Positions 16,457 through 25,123 of a stretch of 64,000 nucleotides of DNA are shown piece by piece. Origin of the DNA: UBA1189 sp964570685 (GTDB lineage Bacteria; Bacteroidota; Bacteroidia; Bacteroidales; Bacteroidaceae); NCBI GenBank assembly GCA_964570685.1, contig CAZMZC010000007.1, forward strand, positions 1 to 64,000, written 5' to 3'. Below the pieces are notes generated by a model. It did not search any database, was not told the DNA's origin, and saw only the letters and a program-made list of their open reading frames with translations. The stretch's first letter is position 1, and each line of letters begins with the position of its first letter. The translations under genes and the position numbers were made by a program.

Positions 16457-17674
16457 CTATGTAGTAGATAGTACAGATAGTAGGTAGCTGCATTTCTGGG
16501 GGTCGCCTAAGGTTTTGCCTTTGTCGCACGAGAGCTTCACGCAGGGGTGCCACTCGCGCGACTCGGTGATGCGGCCGCGGGTGAGCTTGACCACGATGTT
16601 CATGGGCTTGCAGTCGGTGACATCACAGGTGAGGTGGGTGCCTACGCCGTAGCTGTCGGTAATCTTGCCCTGGCAGTAGCGGTGTATCTCGATGGCACGG
16701 TCTATATCGAGCCCGTTGCTGAAGACGGCCTGCTTCGTCAGGGGGTCGATGCCCAGCTGCCTGTATTTCTCTACGATGAGGTCCACCTGCTCCTCCTCGA
16801 CTCCGCTGTCGATACGCAGTCCGCTGAAGGTCATGGCCATGCGCTTGGAGAGGTTGCTGAAGAAGACGTGGTCGCCGAAGCAGTCGTAGAGGAAGATACC
16901 TACGTTGCCGTCGTACACCTCGGACCACTTGTTCATGACGTTGTAGTTGCACTCGAACACGCCGCTCACAATCTCCTCGAACGAGATGCACTGGTGCGAC
17001 ATGGTGCCCAGGCAGGGGATGCCTTTCTTCATGGCGAAGTAGACGTTGGAGGTGCCGGTGAAGCGGCCGCACTGGCCGTGGGTGGCCTCCTTGACCTCGG
17101 CATAGGATTGGATGAGGGCGTCGATGACGCGCTCCTGATGGGCAAACGAGAAGCGGCGGCGCGTGCCCATGTCGCCCAAGGTGAGCCCGCCTTGCCAGAT
17201 GCGGCGGCCCTTCGCAAGGCTCTTCGCGTACTCGGCCTCGGCATCGTAGCGCTCGGCATCACCGTTAAGCACATGCATCAGCTCGGAGATGGTGGAGAGG
17301 ATGGGCATCTCCCACATGATGGTGCTCCACCACTTGCCCTTGACGCGGATGTCGAGATGGCCCTCGGCGTCCTGCGTGATGGTGAGCTCGGAGGGGTTGA
17401 AGCGGTAGCCGCGCAGGAAGACGTTGATGAACCAATAGGGGAGGAAGGGGAAGGTGCGGGTCATGAACGCGCACTCATCGTCGGTAATCGTCACTTCGGA
17501 CAGGTGTTCCAGTTGCTCGTGCAGCAGGTGGGCGAACCCCTCGGGGTAGCGCGTCTGATGGCGGTCGAAGAACTGGTACTCGGTCTCGGCCCTCGGGTAC
17601 TGCTGCAGGATGTAGTACATGCAGGTGAAGGAGTAGAGGTCGTTGTCGGTGAAGTGGTTGATGATTGGTTTCAT
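16457..17674 (-). CDS. pncB: nicotinate phosphoribosyltransferase
   Basis: A 405-residue enzyme of NAD salvage that forms nicotinate mononucleotide from nicotinate and PRPP with ATP. It begins MKPIINHFTDNDLYSFTCMY. It has the family segments FTGTSNVYFAMKKGIPCLGTMSHQ, with the regulatory phospho-His region, and FSNGLDIDRAIEI and GVGTHLTCD. The ATG at 17674 gives the normal N-terminus; the frame stays open further upstream to 17740 without homology. It converges with hisDC and is separated from mutB by a terminator. Confidence 0.95.
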   Translation of the reverse strand: MKPIINHFTDNDLYSFTCMYYILQQYPRAETEYQFFDRHQTRYPEGFAHLLHEQLEHLSEVTITDDECAFMTRTFPFLPYWFINVFLRGYRFNPSELTITQDAEGHLDIRVKGKWWSTIMWEMPILSTISELMHVLNGDAERYDAEAEYAKSLAKGRRIWQGGLTLGDMGTRRRFSFAHQERVIDALIQSYAEVKEATHGQCGRFTGTSNVYFAMKKGIPCLGTMSHQCISFEEIVSGVFECNYNVMNKWSEVYDGNVGIFLYDCFGDHVFFSNLSKRMAMTFSGLRIDSGVEEEQVDLIVEKYRQLGIDPLTKQAVFSNGLDIDRAIEIHRYCQGKITDSYGVGTHLTCDVTDCKPMNIVVKLTRGRITESREWHPCVKLSCDKGKTLGDPQKCSYLLSVLSTT

Positions 17675-17726
17675 GGGATGTGTGGAGTGTTTGGTTGCCT
17701 TATATAAAGTGGTATTTGAGAACATA

Positions 17727-17768
17727 AAATCCCTCATCAAAGTGGTGTTTCTTTTGACGAGGGATTTT
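17727..17768. terminator. terminator downstream of mutB
   Basis: AAAATCCCTC (17727-17736) pairs with GAGGGATTTT (17759-17768). The minus-strand sequence continues TATGTT, and the left strand is T-rich as well. It ends the mutA-mutB transcript before pncB. Confidence 0.8.
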
Positions 17769-17790
17769 TCTTTGTTCTAACTGCCAAGAA

Positions 17791-19935
17791 TTAATCCTCG
17801 AGCAGCAATTCTACAATCTTGCAGGCCGACTGGGCTACGTTGGTACCGGGACCGAAGATGGCGGCTACGCCAGCTTGGTAGAGGTAGTCGTAGTCCTGGG
17901 CGGGGATTACACCACCGGCGATGACCATGATGTCCTCGCGGCCGAGCTTGGTGAGCTCGTCGATAACCTGGGGCACGAGGGTCTTGTGACCGGCTGCGAG
18001 CGATGATACGCCGAGCACGTTCACGTCGTTCTCCACTGCCTGGCGGGCTGCCTCGGCGGGTGTCTGGAAGAGGGGACCCATATCAACGTCGAAGCCGCAG
18101 TCGGCATAGCCGGTAGCTACTACCTTGGCACCGCGGTCGTGACCGTCCTGGCCCATCTTGGCCACCATGATACGGGGGCGGCGGCCCTCCTTCTTGGCAA
18201 ACTCCTCGGTGAGGGCGCATGCGCGCTCGAAGTCTGCATCTTTCTTACTTTCTGATGAATACACGCCTGAAATAGTTCTGATTACTGCTTTGTAACGGCC
18301 TACGATTTTCTCGCAAGCGTATGAAATCTCTCCGAGGGTAGCACGCACGCGGGCTGCCTCTACGGCCAGTGCCAAGAGGTTGCCTTCGCCGGTCTCTACG
18401 CAACGGGTGATGGCATCGAGGGCGGCCTGTACGGCTGCTTCGTCGCGCTTCTCACGCAGCTGCTTGAGGCTCTCGATTTGCTCGAGGCGTACGGCGGTGT
18501 TGTCCACTTCGAGGATGTCAATGGGGTCTTCCTTCTCGAGGCGGTACTTGTTGGTACCCACGATGGTCTGCGCACCGGAGTCGATGCGGGCCTGTGTGCG
18601 GGCTGCTGCCTCCTCGATACGCATCTTGGGCAGGCCGGTCTCGATGGCCTTGGCCATACCGCCCAGCTTCTCGATCTCCTGGATGTGCTCCCATGCGCGG
18701 TGAGCGATCTCGTTGGTGAGTGCCTCTACGTAGTATGAGCCGCCCCATGGGTCGACGTTCTTGCATACGTAGGTCTCCTCCTGGATGTAGATCTGTGTGT
18801 TACGTGCGATACGTGCCGAGAAGTCGGTGGGCAGGGCGATGGCCTCGTCGAGCGCATTGGTGTGGAGCGACTGGGTGTGGCCGAGGGCTGCTGCCATGGC
18901 TTCGATACAGGTGCGGCCTACGTTGTTGAAGGGGTCCTGCTCGGTGAGACTCCAGCCAGAGGTCTGCGAGTGGGTACGCAGGGCGAGTGACTTGGGGTTC
19001 TTGGGACCGAACTGCTTCACAATCTTGGCCCACAGCATACGGGCTGCACGCATCTTGGCAATCTCCATGAAGTGGTTCATACCGATGGCCCAGAAGAAGG
19101 AGAGGCGGGGTGCGAAGGCATCGATGTCGATACCGGCGTTGACACCGGCGCGGAGGTACTCGAGACCGTCGGCGAGGGTGTAGGCCAGCTCGATGTCGGC
19201 CGTAGCACCGGCTTCCTGCATGTGGTAGCCTGAGATGGAGATGCTGTTGAACTTGGGCATATTCTGCGAGGTGTACTCGAAGATGTCAGAGATAATCTTC
19301 ATGGAGAAGGCGGGCGGGTAGATGTAGGTGTTGCGCACCATGAACTCCTTGAGGATGTCGTTCTGGATGGTACCTGCCATCTCTTCGAGCTTGGCGCCTT
19401 GCTCAAGACCTGCGTTGATGTAGAAGGCCATCACGGGGAGCACGCCACCGTTCATGGTCATACTGACAGACATCTTGTTCAAGGGGATACCCTCGAAGAG
19501 CACCTTCATGTTCTCCAATGAGCAGATAGATACACCTGCCTTACCTACGTCGCCTACTACACGCTCGTGGTCGGGGTCGTAGCCGCGGTGTGTGGGGAGG
19601 TCGAAGGCTACAGAGAGACCCTTCTGTCCGCTGGCGAGGTTACGACGGTAGAATGCGTTACTCTCCTCGGCGGTAGAGAATCCGGCATACTGACGGATGG
19701 TCCAGGGGCGGAGCACATACATCACTGAATACGGGCCGCGGAGGTAGGGGGGCAGACCTGCTGCATAGTCGAGATGCTCCATGCCTTCGAGGTCTTCCTT
19801 GGTGTATACGGGTTTCACATCAATCAGCTCGGGAGTCTTCCAGTTGGCTGTGATGTCGTTTGCTTGCTGCCACTCGGCGCCGTTCTGAGCTTGAATACCA
19901 GCAAAGATGTCGATATTATTAAATGACTTTCTCAT
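17791..19935 (-). CDS. mutB: methylmalonyl-CoA mutase large subunit
   Basis: A 714-residue adenosylcobalamin enzyme that interconverts succinyl-CoA and methylmalonyl-CoA, a step in propionate production. The TIM barrel (~50-400) has RGPYSVMYVLRPWTIRQYAGF and SISGYHMQEAGA. The C-terminal flavodoxin-like domain binds B12 through the DxHxxG motif in GQDGHDRGAKV and continues with GPLFQTPAE and GVSSLAAGH. It follows mutA with a two-base gap. No meaB chaperone gene is adjacent. Confidence 0.98.
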   Translation of the reverse strand: MRKSFNNIDIFAGIQAQNGAEWQQANDITANWKTPELIDVKPVYTKEDLEGMEHLDYAAGLPPYLRGPYSVMYVLRPWTIRQYAGFSTAEESNAFYRRNLASGQKGLSVAFDLPTHRGYDPDHERVVGDVGKAGVSICSLENMKVLFEGIPLNKMSVSMTMNGGVLPVMAFYINAGLEQGAKLEEMAGTIQNDILKEFMVRNTYIYPPAFSMKIISDIFEYTSQNMPKFNSISISGYHMQEAGATADIELAYTLADGLEYLRAGVNAGIDIDAFAPRLSFFWAIGMNHFMEIAKMRAARMLWAKIVKQFGPKNPKSLALRTHSQTSGWSLTEQDPFNNVGRTCIEAMAAALGHTQSLHTNALDEAIALPTDFSARIARNTQIYIQEETYVCKNVDPWGGSYYVEALTNEIAHRAWEHIQEIEKLGGMAKAIETGLPKMRIEEAAARTQARIDSGAQTIVGTNKYRLEKEDPIDILEVDNTAVRLEQIESLKQLREKRDEAAVQAALDAITRCVETGEGNLLALAVEAARVRATLGEISYACEKIVGRYKAVIRTISGVYSSESKKDADFERACALTEEFAKKEGRRPRIMVAKMGQDGHDRGAKVVATGYADCGFDVDMGPLFQTPAEAARQAVENDVNVLGVSSLAAGHKTLVPQVIDELTKLGREDIMVIAGGVIPAQDYDYLYQAGVAAIFGPGTNVAQSACKIVELLLED

Positions 19936-19937
19936 GA

Positions 19938-21791
19938 TTACTTCAACAATTTAGCGTTATACTCTTTCAGTGTTTCCAGCACGTTGCAACGCACATGGAT
20001 GAAGTTCTCTATACCAGCTGCTTTCAAGTCGTCCATGCAAGCGGGAGCACCGGCTACGATGAACATGGCGCGGCCATCCACTGCCTTGAAGGCGGGAACA
20101 GCGTACTCGGCATACTCGTCGTCGCTTGAGCAGAGTACTACGATGTCGGCCTTGGCTGCCATGGCTGCCTCTACGCCCTCCTCTACGGTGGCGAAGCCGA
20201 GGTTGTCGATTACCTCATAGCCTGCACAAGCGAGGAAGTTGCATGAGAACTGTGCACGGGCCTGGCGCATGGCGAGGTTGCCGATGGTGAGCATGAATGC
20301 CTTGGGACGGCGGCCGCTCTCCTCGGTCTCGAGACGCAATGCCTCGAAAGCCGATGCCTGGCGGCTCTGGTCGAGCTTCTCATAGGTAGGCTCGCACTCG
20401 CCACCGCAGCAGCATGTCTGGCCCAAGGGGCGCTTGGTACCGGCTGTCTCGGTGAAGTTGGGGTATTGGTTGGTGCCGAGAAGGATCTCGCGACGCTTCG
20501 ATACGGCTTCGCGGCGTGCATCACCACTCTTGTTTACGGCACGCTGGATGTTGCCGGCCTTGGCCTCGGCAAGGAATCCGTCTGCGTTCTCCACGGCGAG
20601 GAAGAGCTCCCAAGCCTGCTTGGCGATAGAGGCGGTGAGGGTCTCTATGTAGTATGAGCCGGCGGCGGGGTCTACGGTCTTGTCCAGATGGCACTCCTCC
20701 TTGAGCAGGAGCTGCTGGTTGCGGGCGATGCGCTCGGCAAACTCATCGGGAGTCTCGTAGGTCTTGTCGAAGGGGCATACGGTGATGCTGTCTACACCGG
20801 CGATGGCGGCACTCATGGCCTCGGTCTGGGTGCGCAGCAGGTTCACGTGTGCATCGAAAAGGGTGAGGTTGAAGGTCGATGTCTCGGCATGTACGGCCAT
20901 CTTGCAAGCGCAGTCGCACTGGGGCTCGTATTGCTTCACGATGGTAGCCCACAGCATGCGTGCAGCGCGGAACTTGGCAATCTCCATGAAGTAGTTGCTC
21001 GAGATACCGAAGTTGAACTTCACGGCCTTGGCTGCCACGTCTACGGGCACGCCAGCCTCTACCATGGTGCTGAGGTACTCGTGTCCCCAAGCGAGGGCGT
21101 AGCCCAGCTCCTGGCTGATGTATGAGCCTGCATTGTTCATCGAGAGAGCGTTCACAGCCACACACTTGTACTCGGGCAGCGCCTGCATGGTCTCCACGAG
21201 GGTCTTCAGGGTATCGGCATACTCGCCTATCTCCTTGCCCTTGGTCACAAGCTTGTTCAGGGGGTCGTAGTTGATAGAACCGCGCAGTACGCTCAGGTCG
21301 TAACCCTTGGCGGTGAAGTAGTTGATGAGGATATTGGCGAGCTCTACCGACTTGCCTACGCAGGTGACGAAGTTGAGCTCGATGCAGCAGGCGTGGATGC
21401 CCTTGAGCAGTGTCTCGATACCTTCGGCAGAGAGCATCTTGCCCTTGATCTTGAAGCCCAGTGAGTCGGCACCGCGCTCGAGCACCTGCAGTGCCTTGGC
21501 ATTGGCCTCGGCATAGTCGGTCACCTCGATGTCCTGGCGCACGCACCATTCGTTGTTGTCTTTCTTGTTACCGCGCACGAAGGGGTACTCGCCCGGCAGT
21601 GCGTTGGTAGTAGCCAGTGAGGCAATGTCCTCACGGCGGTAGAAGGGCTGTATGGCGAAGCCTTCGTTGGTCTTCCATACCAGCTTCTTCTCGTAGTCGG
21701 CACCCTTGAGGTCGGCAACGGCCTTCTCCTTCCACGCTTCGGTGGTGGTAGGTGCAAACTCGCTGAAGAGTTTTTCTTTACTATTTGCCAT
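19938..21791 (-). CDS. mutA: methylmalonyl-CoA mutase small subunit
   Basis: A 617-residue partner of MutB. It has the same barrel-plus-B12-fold design, but the DxHxxG cobalamin motif is absent at the corresponding place (LTIGNLAMRQARAQF), as expected for the non-catalytic subunit. It has a short insertion rich in Cys (TCCCGGECEP, about 470). It is first in the two-gene mutAB operon, downstream of a Bacteroidetes -7 box at 21845. Confidence 0.95.
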   Translation of the reverse strand: MANSKEKLFSEFAPTTTEAWKEKAVADLKGADYEKKLVWKTNEGFAIQPFYRREDIASLATTNALPGEYPFVRGNKKDNNEWCVRQDIEVTDYAEANAKALQVLERGADSLGFKIKGKMLSAEGIETLLKGIHACCIELNFVTCVGKSVELANILINYFTAKGYDLSVLRGSINYDPLNKLVTKGKEIGEYADTLKTLVETMQALPEYKCVAVNALSMNNAGSYISQELGYALAWGHEYLSTMVEAGVPVDVAAKAVKFNFGISSNYFMEIAKFRAARMLWATIVKQYEPQCDCACKMAVHAETSTFNLTLFDAHVNLLRTQTEAMSAAIAGVDSITVCPFDKTYETPDEFAERIARNQQLLLKEECHLDKTVDPAAGSYYIETLTASIAKQAWELFLAVENADGFLAEAKAGNIQRAVNKSGDARREAVSKRREILLGTNQYPNFTETAGTKRPLGQTCCCGGECEPTYEKLDQSRQASAFEALRLETEESGRRPKAFMLTIGNLAMRQARAQFSCNFLACAGYEVIDNLGFATVEEGVEAAMAAKADIVVLCSSDDEYAEYAVPAFKAVDGRAMFIVAGAPACMDDLKAAGIENFIHVRCNVLETLKEYNAKLLK

Positions 21792-21844
21792 AGTCTTTCG
21801 TTTGTGAATTATGATTTATAAAATTGTGTTTATATAATACCGTG

Positions 21845-21852
21845 CAAATGTA
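21845..21852 (-). promoter_or_regulatory. -7 box for mutAB
   Basis: TACATTTG on the minus strand, giving a ~50-nt leader that contains short GAATTATGATTTAT repeats. The -33 position is only a run of T. Confidence 0.5.
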
Positions 21853-21914
21853 CGGCTTTTTTTATTAAAAAAAAGATATTTACCTGACAAAGTTTTGTGA
21901 AAAGCCGCGTTTGC

Positions 21915-23414
21915 TCACCTTGTAGCGCCATGTTGACGGGCTTTGACGGGGACGATCACGGTGTTCTCCCACTGCAGGGGCTCGCTCTCGTTGCCGTAGC
22001 GGTCGATGGCGGTGATGGCATAGTGGCGCGCACGGGCAATGCTGGGCGTGGGTTCGGTGTAGTGAGGCTCGTGTAGGTAGGCCTGCTGCAGGCAGGCAGC
22101 ATCATCGGTGTCGACGGGGTAGGTGTAGCTGCTGTATACGTTGTACCTGATGCTGTCGCCCATGGGCTGCCAGGTGAGCGTGGTGGTGTGGCGGTCGATG
22201 GCCACCTCGGTGAGCGTGGGCGCTGTGGGGGCTGAGGCATTGAGCCACGGCATGGCAGGCACCAGTGCGGGGGTGGGGTAGAAGGTGGTGAGGTAGTCGT
22301 ACACGCCCTTGGTATTGTCGGTCACAAACTGGGAGCGGAACTGCGCTGCGCCTCCTGCGGGGTGGGCACGCACTACGTGGAGCTGGCGGATGACCTCCTC
22401 GAGGTGCCAATCCTTCTCGTCGGGGTGGAGCTGGTAGGTGCCCATGCCGGCTACGATGTGGCGTCCATAGCTGTGCTCGTGCCAGTCGGTGATGAAGGGG
22501 TAGAAGTGGTGCCCGGCATAGTAGAGCATGGGGAAGAGGGCGTCGATGATGCCTTCGCGCATCCATGCCTGTGCCTCCTGGTGTACGGTGTGGTAGGCGT
22601 TCCATCCGTAGCTGCTGTAGCGCGAGGTGTCGGCGTGCTTGCCCAGCGTGGCAGCGCTCACGCATACCCATGGCTTGATGCTCTTGACCTTGGTGTAGAG
22701 GGTGCGCATGAGGGTGGTGATGTTGGCACGGCGCCAGTCACTCTTGCTTTGTCTCCATCGCTTCGATTGGTTATATATGGTACCGTCGGGATAACTGCTG
22801 TTGCCTTCGGGGTAGCGTATGTAGTCGAAGTGTATGCCGTCGATGTCGTATCGTGTCACCAGTTCCTCGATGAGTGCGCCGAGGTGCTGTGCCGTGCCGG
22901 GGTGTGAGGGTTCCATGTACCAGGCCCCCTTGAAACGGGTACATTGGCTGCGCTTCTTCGTGGGGAGCGACTGCCGTGCGTGCCCCTTGACATAGGCGGC
23001 ATCGCCCAGGGGGATGGTCACGAGCCATGCGTGCAGCTGCATGCCGCGCCGGTGGCACTCCTCGATGGCGAAGGCCAAGGGGTCGTAGTCGGGGGCCACG
23101 CCATGGCGCCCCGTGAAGACAGGTGCGAAAGGCTCGATGGCCGAGGGGTATATGACATCGCCGCGTATGCGGGTCTGCAGTAGTATGGTGTTGATGTGGA
23201 TGGCTTGCAGGCTATCGAGGATGGTGCAGAGGTGGGCACGCTGGGCGGCATAGTCGCCCCTGTGCTCCTCGCGTGGCCAATCGAGCCCTTTGATGGTGGT
23301 GAGCCATACGGCGCGGTACTCGCGCTTGGGGGCATCGACGAATTGAGCCTTGGTATGTATGGGTATGATGAGTGCTATGAGGGCTGCCCATAACATTCGT
23401 GCCAATAATTTCAT
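21915..23414 (-). CDS. GHL10-type glycoside hydrolase-like protein with FnIII-like tail
   Basis: A 499-residue exported protein. It has a signal peptide (ALIALIIPIHTKAQ), then REYRAVWLTTIKGLDWP, the start of the GHL10 (former DUF187) TIM barrel. Barrel landmarks are LQTRIRGDVIYPS, GMQLHAWLV, DGIHFDYIRYPEG and FPMLYYAGH. Residues ~400-490 look like a fibronectin III module. Members are thought to act on glycans, possibly cell-wall material, but activity is rarely proven. A -7 box lies only 4 nt before this ATG, so the message may be leaderless or the ATG at 23396 may be used. Confidence 0.88.
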   Translation of the reverse strand: MKLLARMLWAALIALIIPIHTKAQFVDAPKREYRAVWLTTIKGLDWPREEHRGDYAAQRAHLCTILDSLQAIHINTILLQTRIRGDVIYPSAIEPFAPVFTGRHGVAPDYDPLAFAIEECHRRGMQLHAWLVTIPLGDAAYVKGHARQSLPTKKRSQCTRFKGAWYMEPSHPGTAQHLGALIEELVTRYDIDGIHFDYIRYPEGNSSYPDGTIYNQSKRWRQSKSDWRRANITTLMRTLYTKVKSIKPWVCVSAATLGKHADTSRYSSYGWNAYHTVHQEAQAWMREGIIDALFPMLYYAGHHFYPFITDWHEHSYGRHIVAGMGTYQLHPDEKDWHLEEVIRQLHVVRAHPAGGAAQFRSQFVTDNTKGVYDYLTTFYPTPALVPAMPWLNASAPTAPTLTEVAIDRHTTTLTWQPMGDSIRYNVYSSYTYPVDTDDAACLQQAYLHEPHYTEPTPSIARARHYAITAIDRYGNESEPLQWENTVIVPVKARQHGATR

Positions 23415-23418
23415 GGTG

Positions 23419-23426
23419 CAAAATTA
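23419..23426 (-). promoter_or_regulatory. -7 box immediately before the GHL10 gene
   Basis: TAATTTTG on the minus strand ends 4 nt before the ATG at 23414, placing the transcription start at or inside the start codon. Confidence 0.45.
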
Positions 23427-23542
23427 GTGTAAAAAATCGATTAAGCGAAAATAATGTAAGTCAACTTGAATATTTATTGCAATGAGTGCAAGTATCTTCT
23501 TGGTTTAGCCAATAAAGTTACGGGTTTTTCAAAAAAAAGCAC

Positions 23543-23550
23543 TAATTTTG
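23543..23550 (+). promoter_or_regulatory. -7 box for cstA
   Basis: TAATTTTG lies 41 nt before the cstA ATG. A T-run lies near -33 without a clean TTTG. Confidence 0.5.
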
Positions 23551-23591
23551 CCCCGTTTTTTCGACGAATCAATAGGTAATAGTCATACATT

Positions 23592-25031
23592 ATGGTAACA
23601 TTTTCGGTAGCACTGGCCCTGCTCATCATCGGCTATATCGTATATGGCGGTTTCGTGAACCGCATCTTTGGTCCCGACCCCAAGCGTGAGACGCCCGCTG
23701 TGGCTATGAACGATGACGTGGATTATATCCCCATGCCCACGTGGAAGATTTTCATGATTCAGTTTCTCAACATCGCGGGCCTCGGACCCATCTTCGGTGC
23801 CATCATGGGAGCGCAGTTCGGCACGGCATCGTATCTGTGGATTGTCATCGGTACACTCTTTGCCGGTGCCGTGCATGACTTCTTCTCGGGCTGCCTCTCT
23901 ATCCGTAACAATGGAGCCAACCTGCCCGAACTCATTGGCAAGTACCTCGGTAGCCGCACCAAGGCGGTGATGAACGTCTTCACCATCGTGCTCATGGTGC
24001 TCGTGGGTGCTGTGTTCGTATCGGGTCCTGCCGAGCTGCTGGCGGGTATGACACCCGAGGCGTTGAACGTGAACTTCTGGATTGTGGTCATCTTCCTATA
24101 TTATATCTTGGCCACGCTGCTGCCTATCGACAAGATTATCGGGCGCATCTACCCGGTGTTTGCCGTGGCCCTGCTGTTCATGGCCTTCGGCGTGCTCATC
24201 ATGCTGTATGTGAAGTCGCCCGAGCTACCCGAGATATGGGATGGCTTCGGCACTAAGTACGACCCCTCGCCCATCTTCCCCATGATGTTTGTGAGCATCG
24301 CTTGCGGTGCCATCAGCGGTTTCCATGCCACGCAGTCGCCCCTCATGGCACGCTGCATGAAGAACGAGCACCACTGCCGCCCCATCTTCTACGGCGCTAT
24401 GGTGACCGAGGGTATCGTGGCCCTCATCTGGGCTGCTGCCGCCACGTGGTTCTTCGGTGAGCACGGCACGGTGGACGCTGCTACGGGCATCCCCTACAGC
24501 GGTGCCAAGGTGGCCACGATGATTTCGAAAGACTGGCTCGGTGCCATAGGTGGCGTGGTGGCCATCCTCGGTATCGTGGCTGCGCCTATCACCAGTGGCG
24601 ACACGGCTCTGCGCTCGGCACGTCTCATCCTGGCCGATATCCTGCATATGGAGCAGAAGAGCATCTGCCGCCGCCTCTACATCTGCATACCCCTGTTCCT
24701 CGTCACCATGGGCGTACTCATCTACAGCCTTGCCGATGCCGATGGCTTCAAGATCATATGGCGCTACTTCGCGTGGAGTAACCAGACGCTCTCTGTCTTC
24801 ACCCTTTGGGCCATCACCGTATACCTGGTGCAGCAGAAGAAGCATGCCTATTGGGTAACATTGCTGCCTGCCCTGTTCATGACCTGCGTGAGCGTTACCT
24901 ACATCTGCATCGCTCCCGAAGGCTTCCAGCTGCCCCAGTTGGTGTCGTATGCCATCGGTGGTGTGGCAGTGCTCGTGGCTGTCGTATGGTTTGCCGTGTG
25001 GAAGCGTGGATGTAAGCAACGCCAACGGTAA
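23592..25031 (+). CDS. cstA: carbon starvation CstA-family transporter
   Basis: A 479-residue inner-membrane protein with about 12-13 hydrophobic segments. CstA hallmarks are GGFVNRIFGPDPKRETPA near the N-terminus, FLNIAGLGPIFGAIMGAQFG and SGDTALRSARLILAD. The family imports peptides or pyruvate in other bacteria, and the substrate here is not determinable. It is a Bacteroidetes-length version, shorter than E. coli CstA (about 700 residues). The gene stands alone. Confidence 0.92.
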   Translation: MVTFSVALALLIIGYIVYGGFVNRIFGPDPKRETPAVAMNDDVDYIPMPTWKIFMIQFLNIAGLGPIFGAIMGAQFGTASYLWIVIGTLFAGAVHDFFSGCLSIRNNGANLPELIGKYLGSRTKAVMNVFTIVLMVLVGAVFVSGPAELLAGMTPEALNVNFWIVVIFLYYILATLLPIDKIIGRIYPVFAVALLFMAFGVLIMLYVKSPELPEIWDGFGTKYDPSPIFPMMFVSIACGAISGFHATQSPLMARCMKNEHHCRPIFYGAMVTEGIVALIWAAAATWFFGEHGTVDAATGIPYSGAKVATMISKDWLGAIGGVVAILGIVAAPITSGDTALRSARLILADILHMEQKSICRRLYICIPLFLVTMGVLIYSLADADGFKIIWRYFAWSNQTLSVFTLWAITVYLVQQKKHAYWVTLLPALFMTCVSVTYICIAPEGFQLPQLVSYAIGGVAVLVAVVWFAVWKRGCKQRQR

Positions 25032-25072
25032 TAAAGTATCCTAAAAATAGATACATTGTACAGAAAAAAACG

Positions 25073-25080
25073 TATCTTTG
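25073..25080 (+). promoter_or_regulatory. -7 box for uvrA
   Basis: TATCTTTG lies 43 nt before the ATG at 25124. No SOS-box-like sequence was recognised. Confidence 0.5.
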
Positions 25081-25123
25081 CAGTAGCTGCGGTAATTGTA
25101 GCTGCTAAGAATCTGTTACGACA

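Noticed and set aside
16547..17707. Long open frame opposite pncB
   Set aside because: Shadow frame in a GC-rich gene; the minus strand has all PncB motifs.
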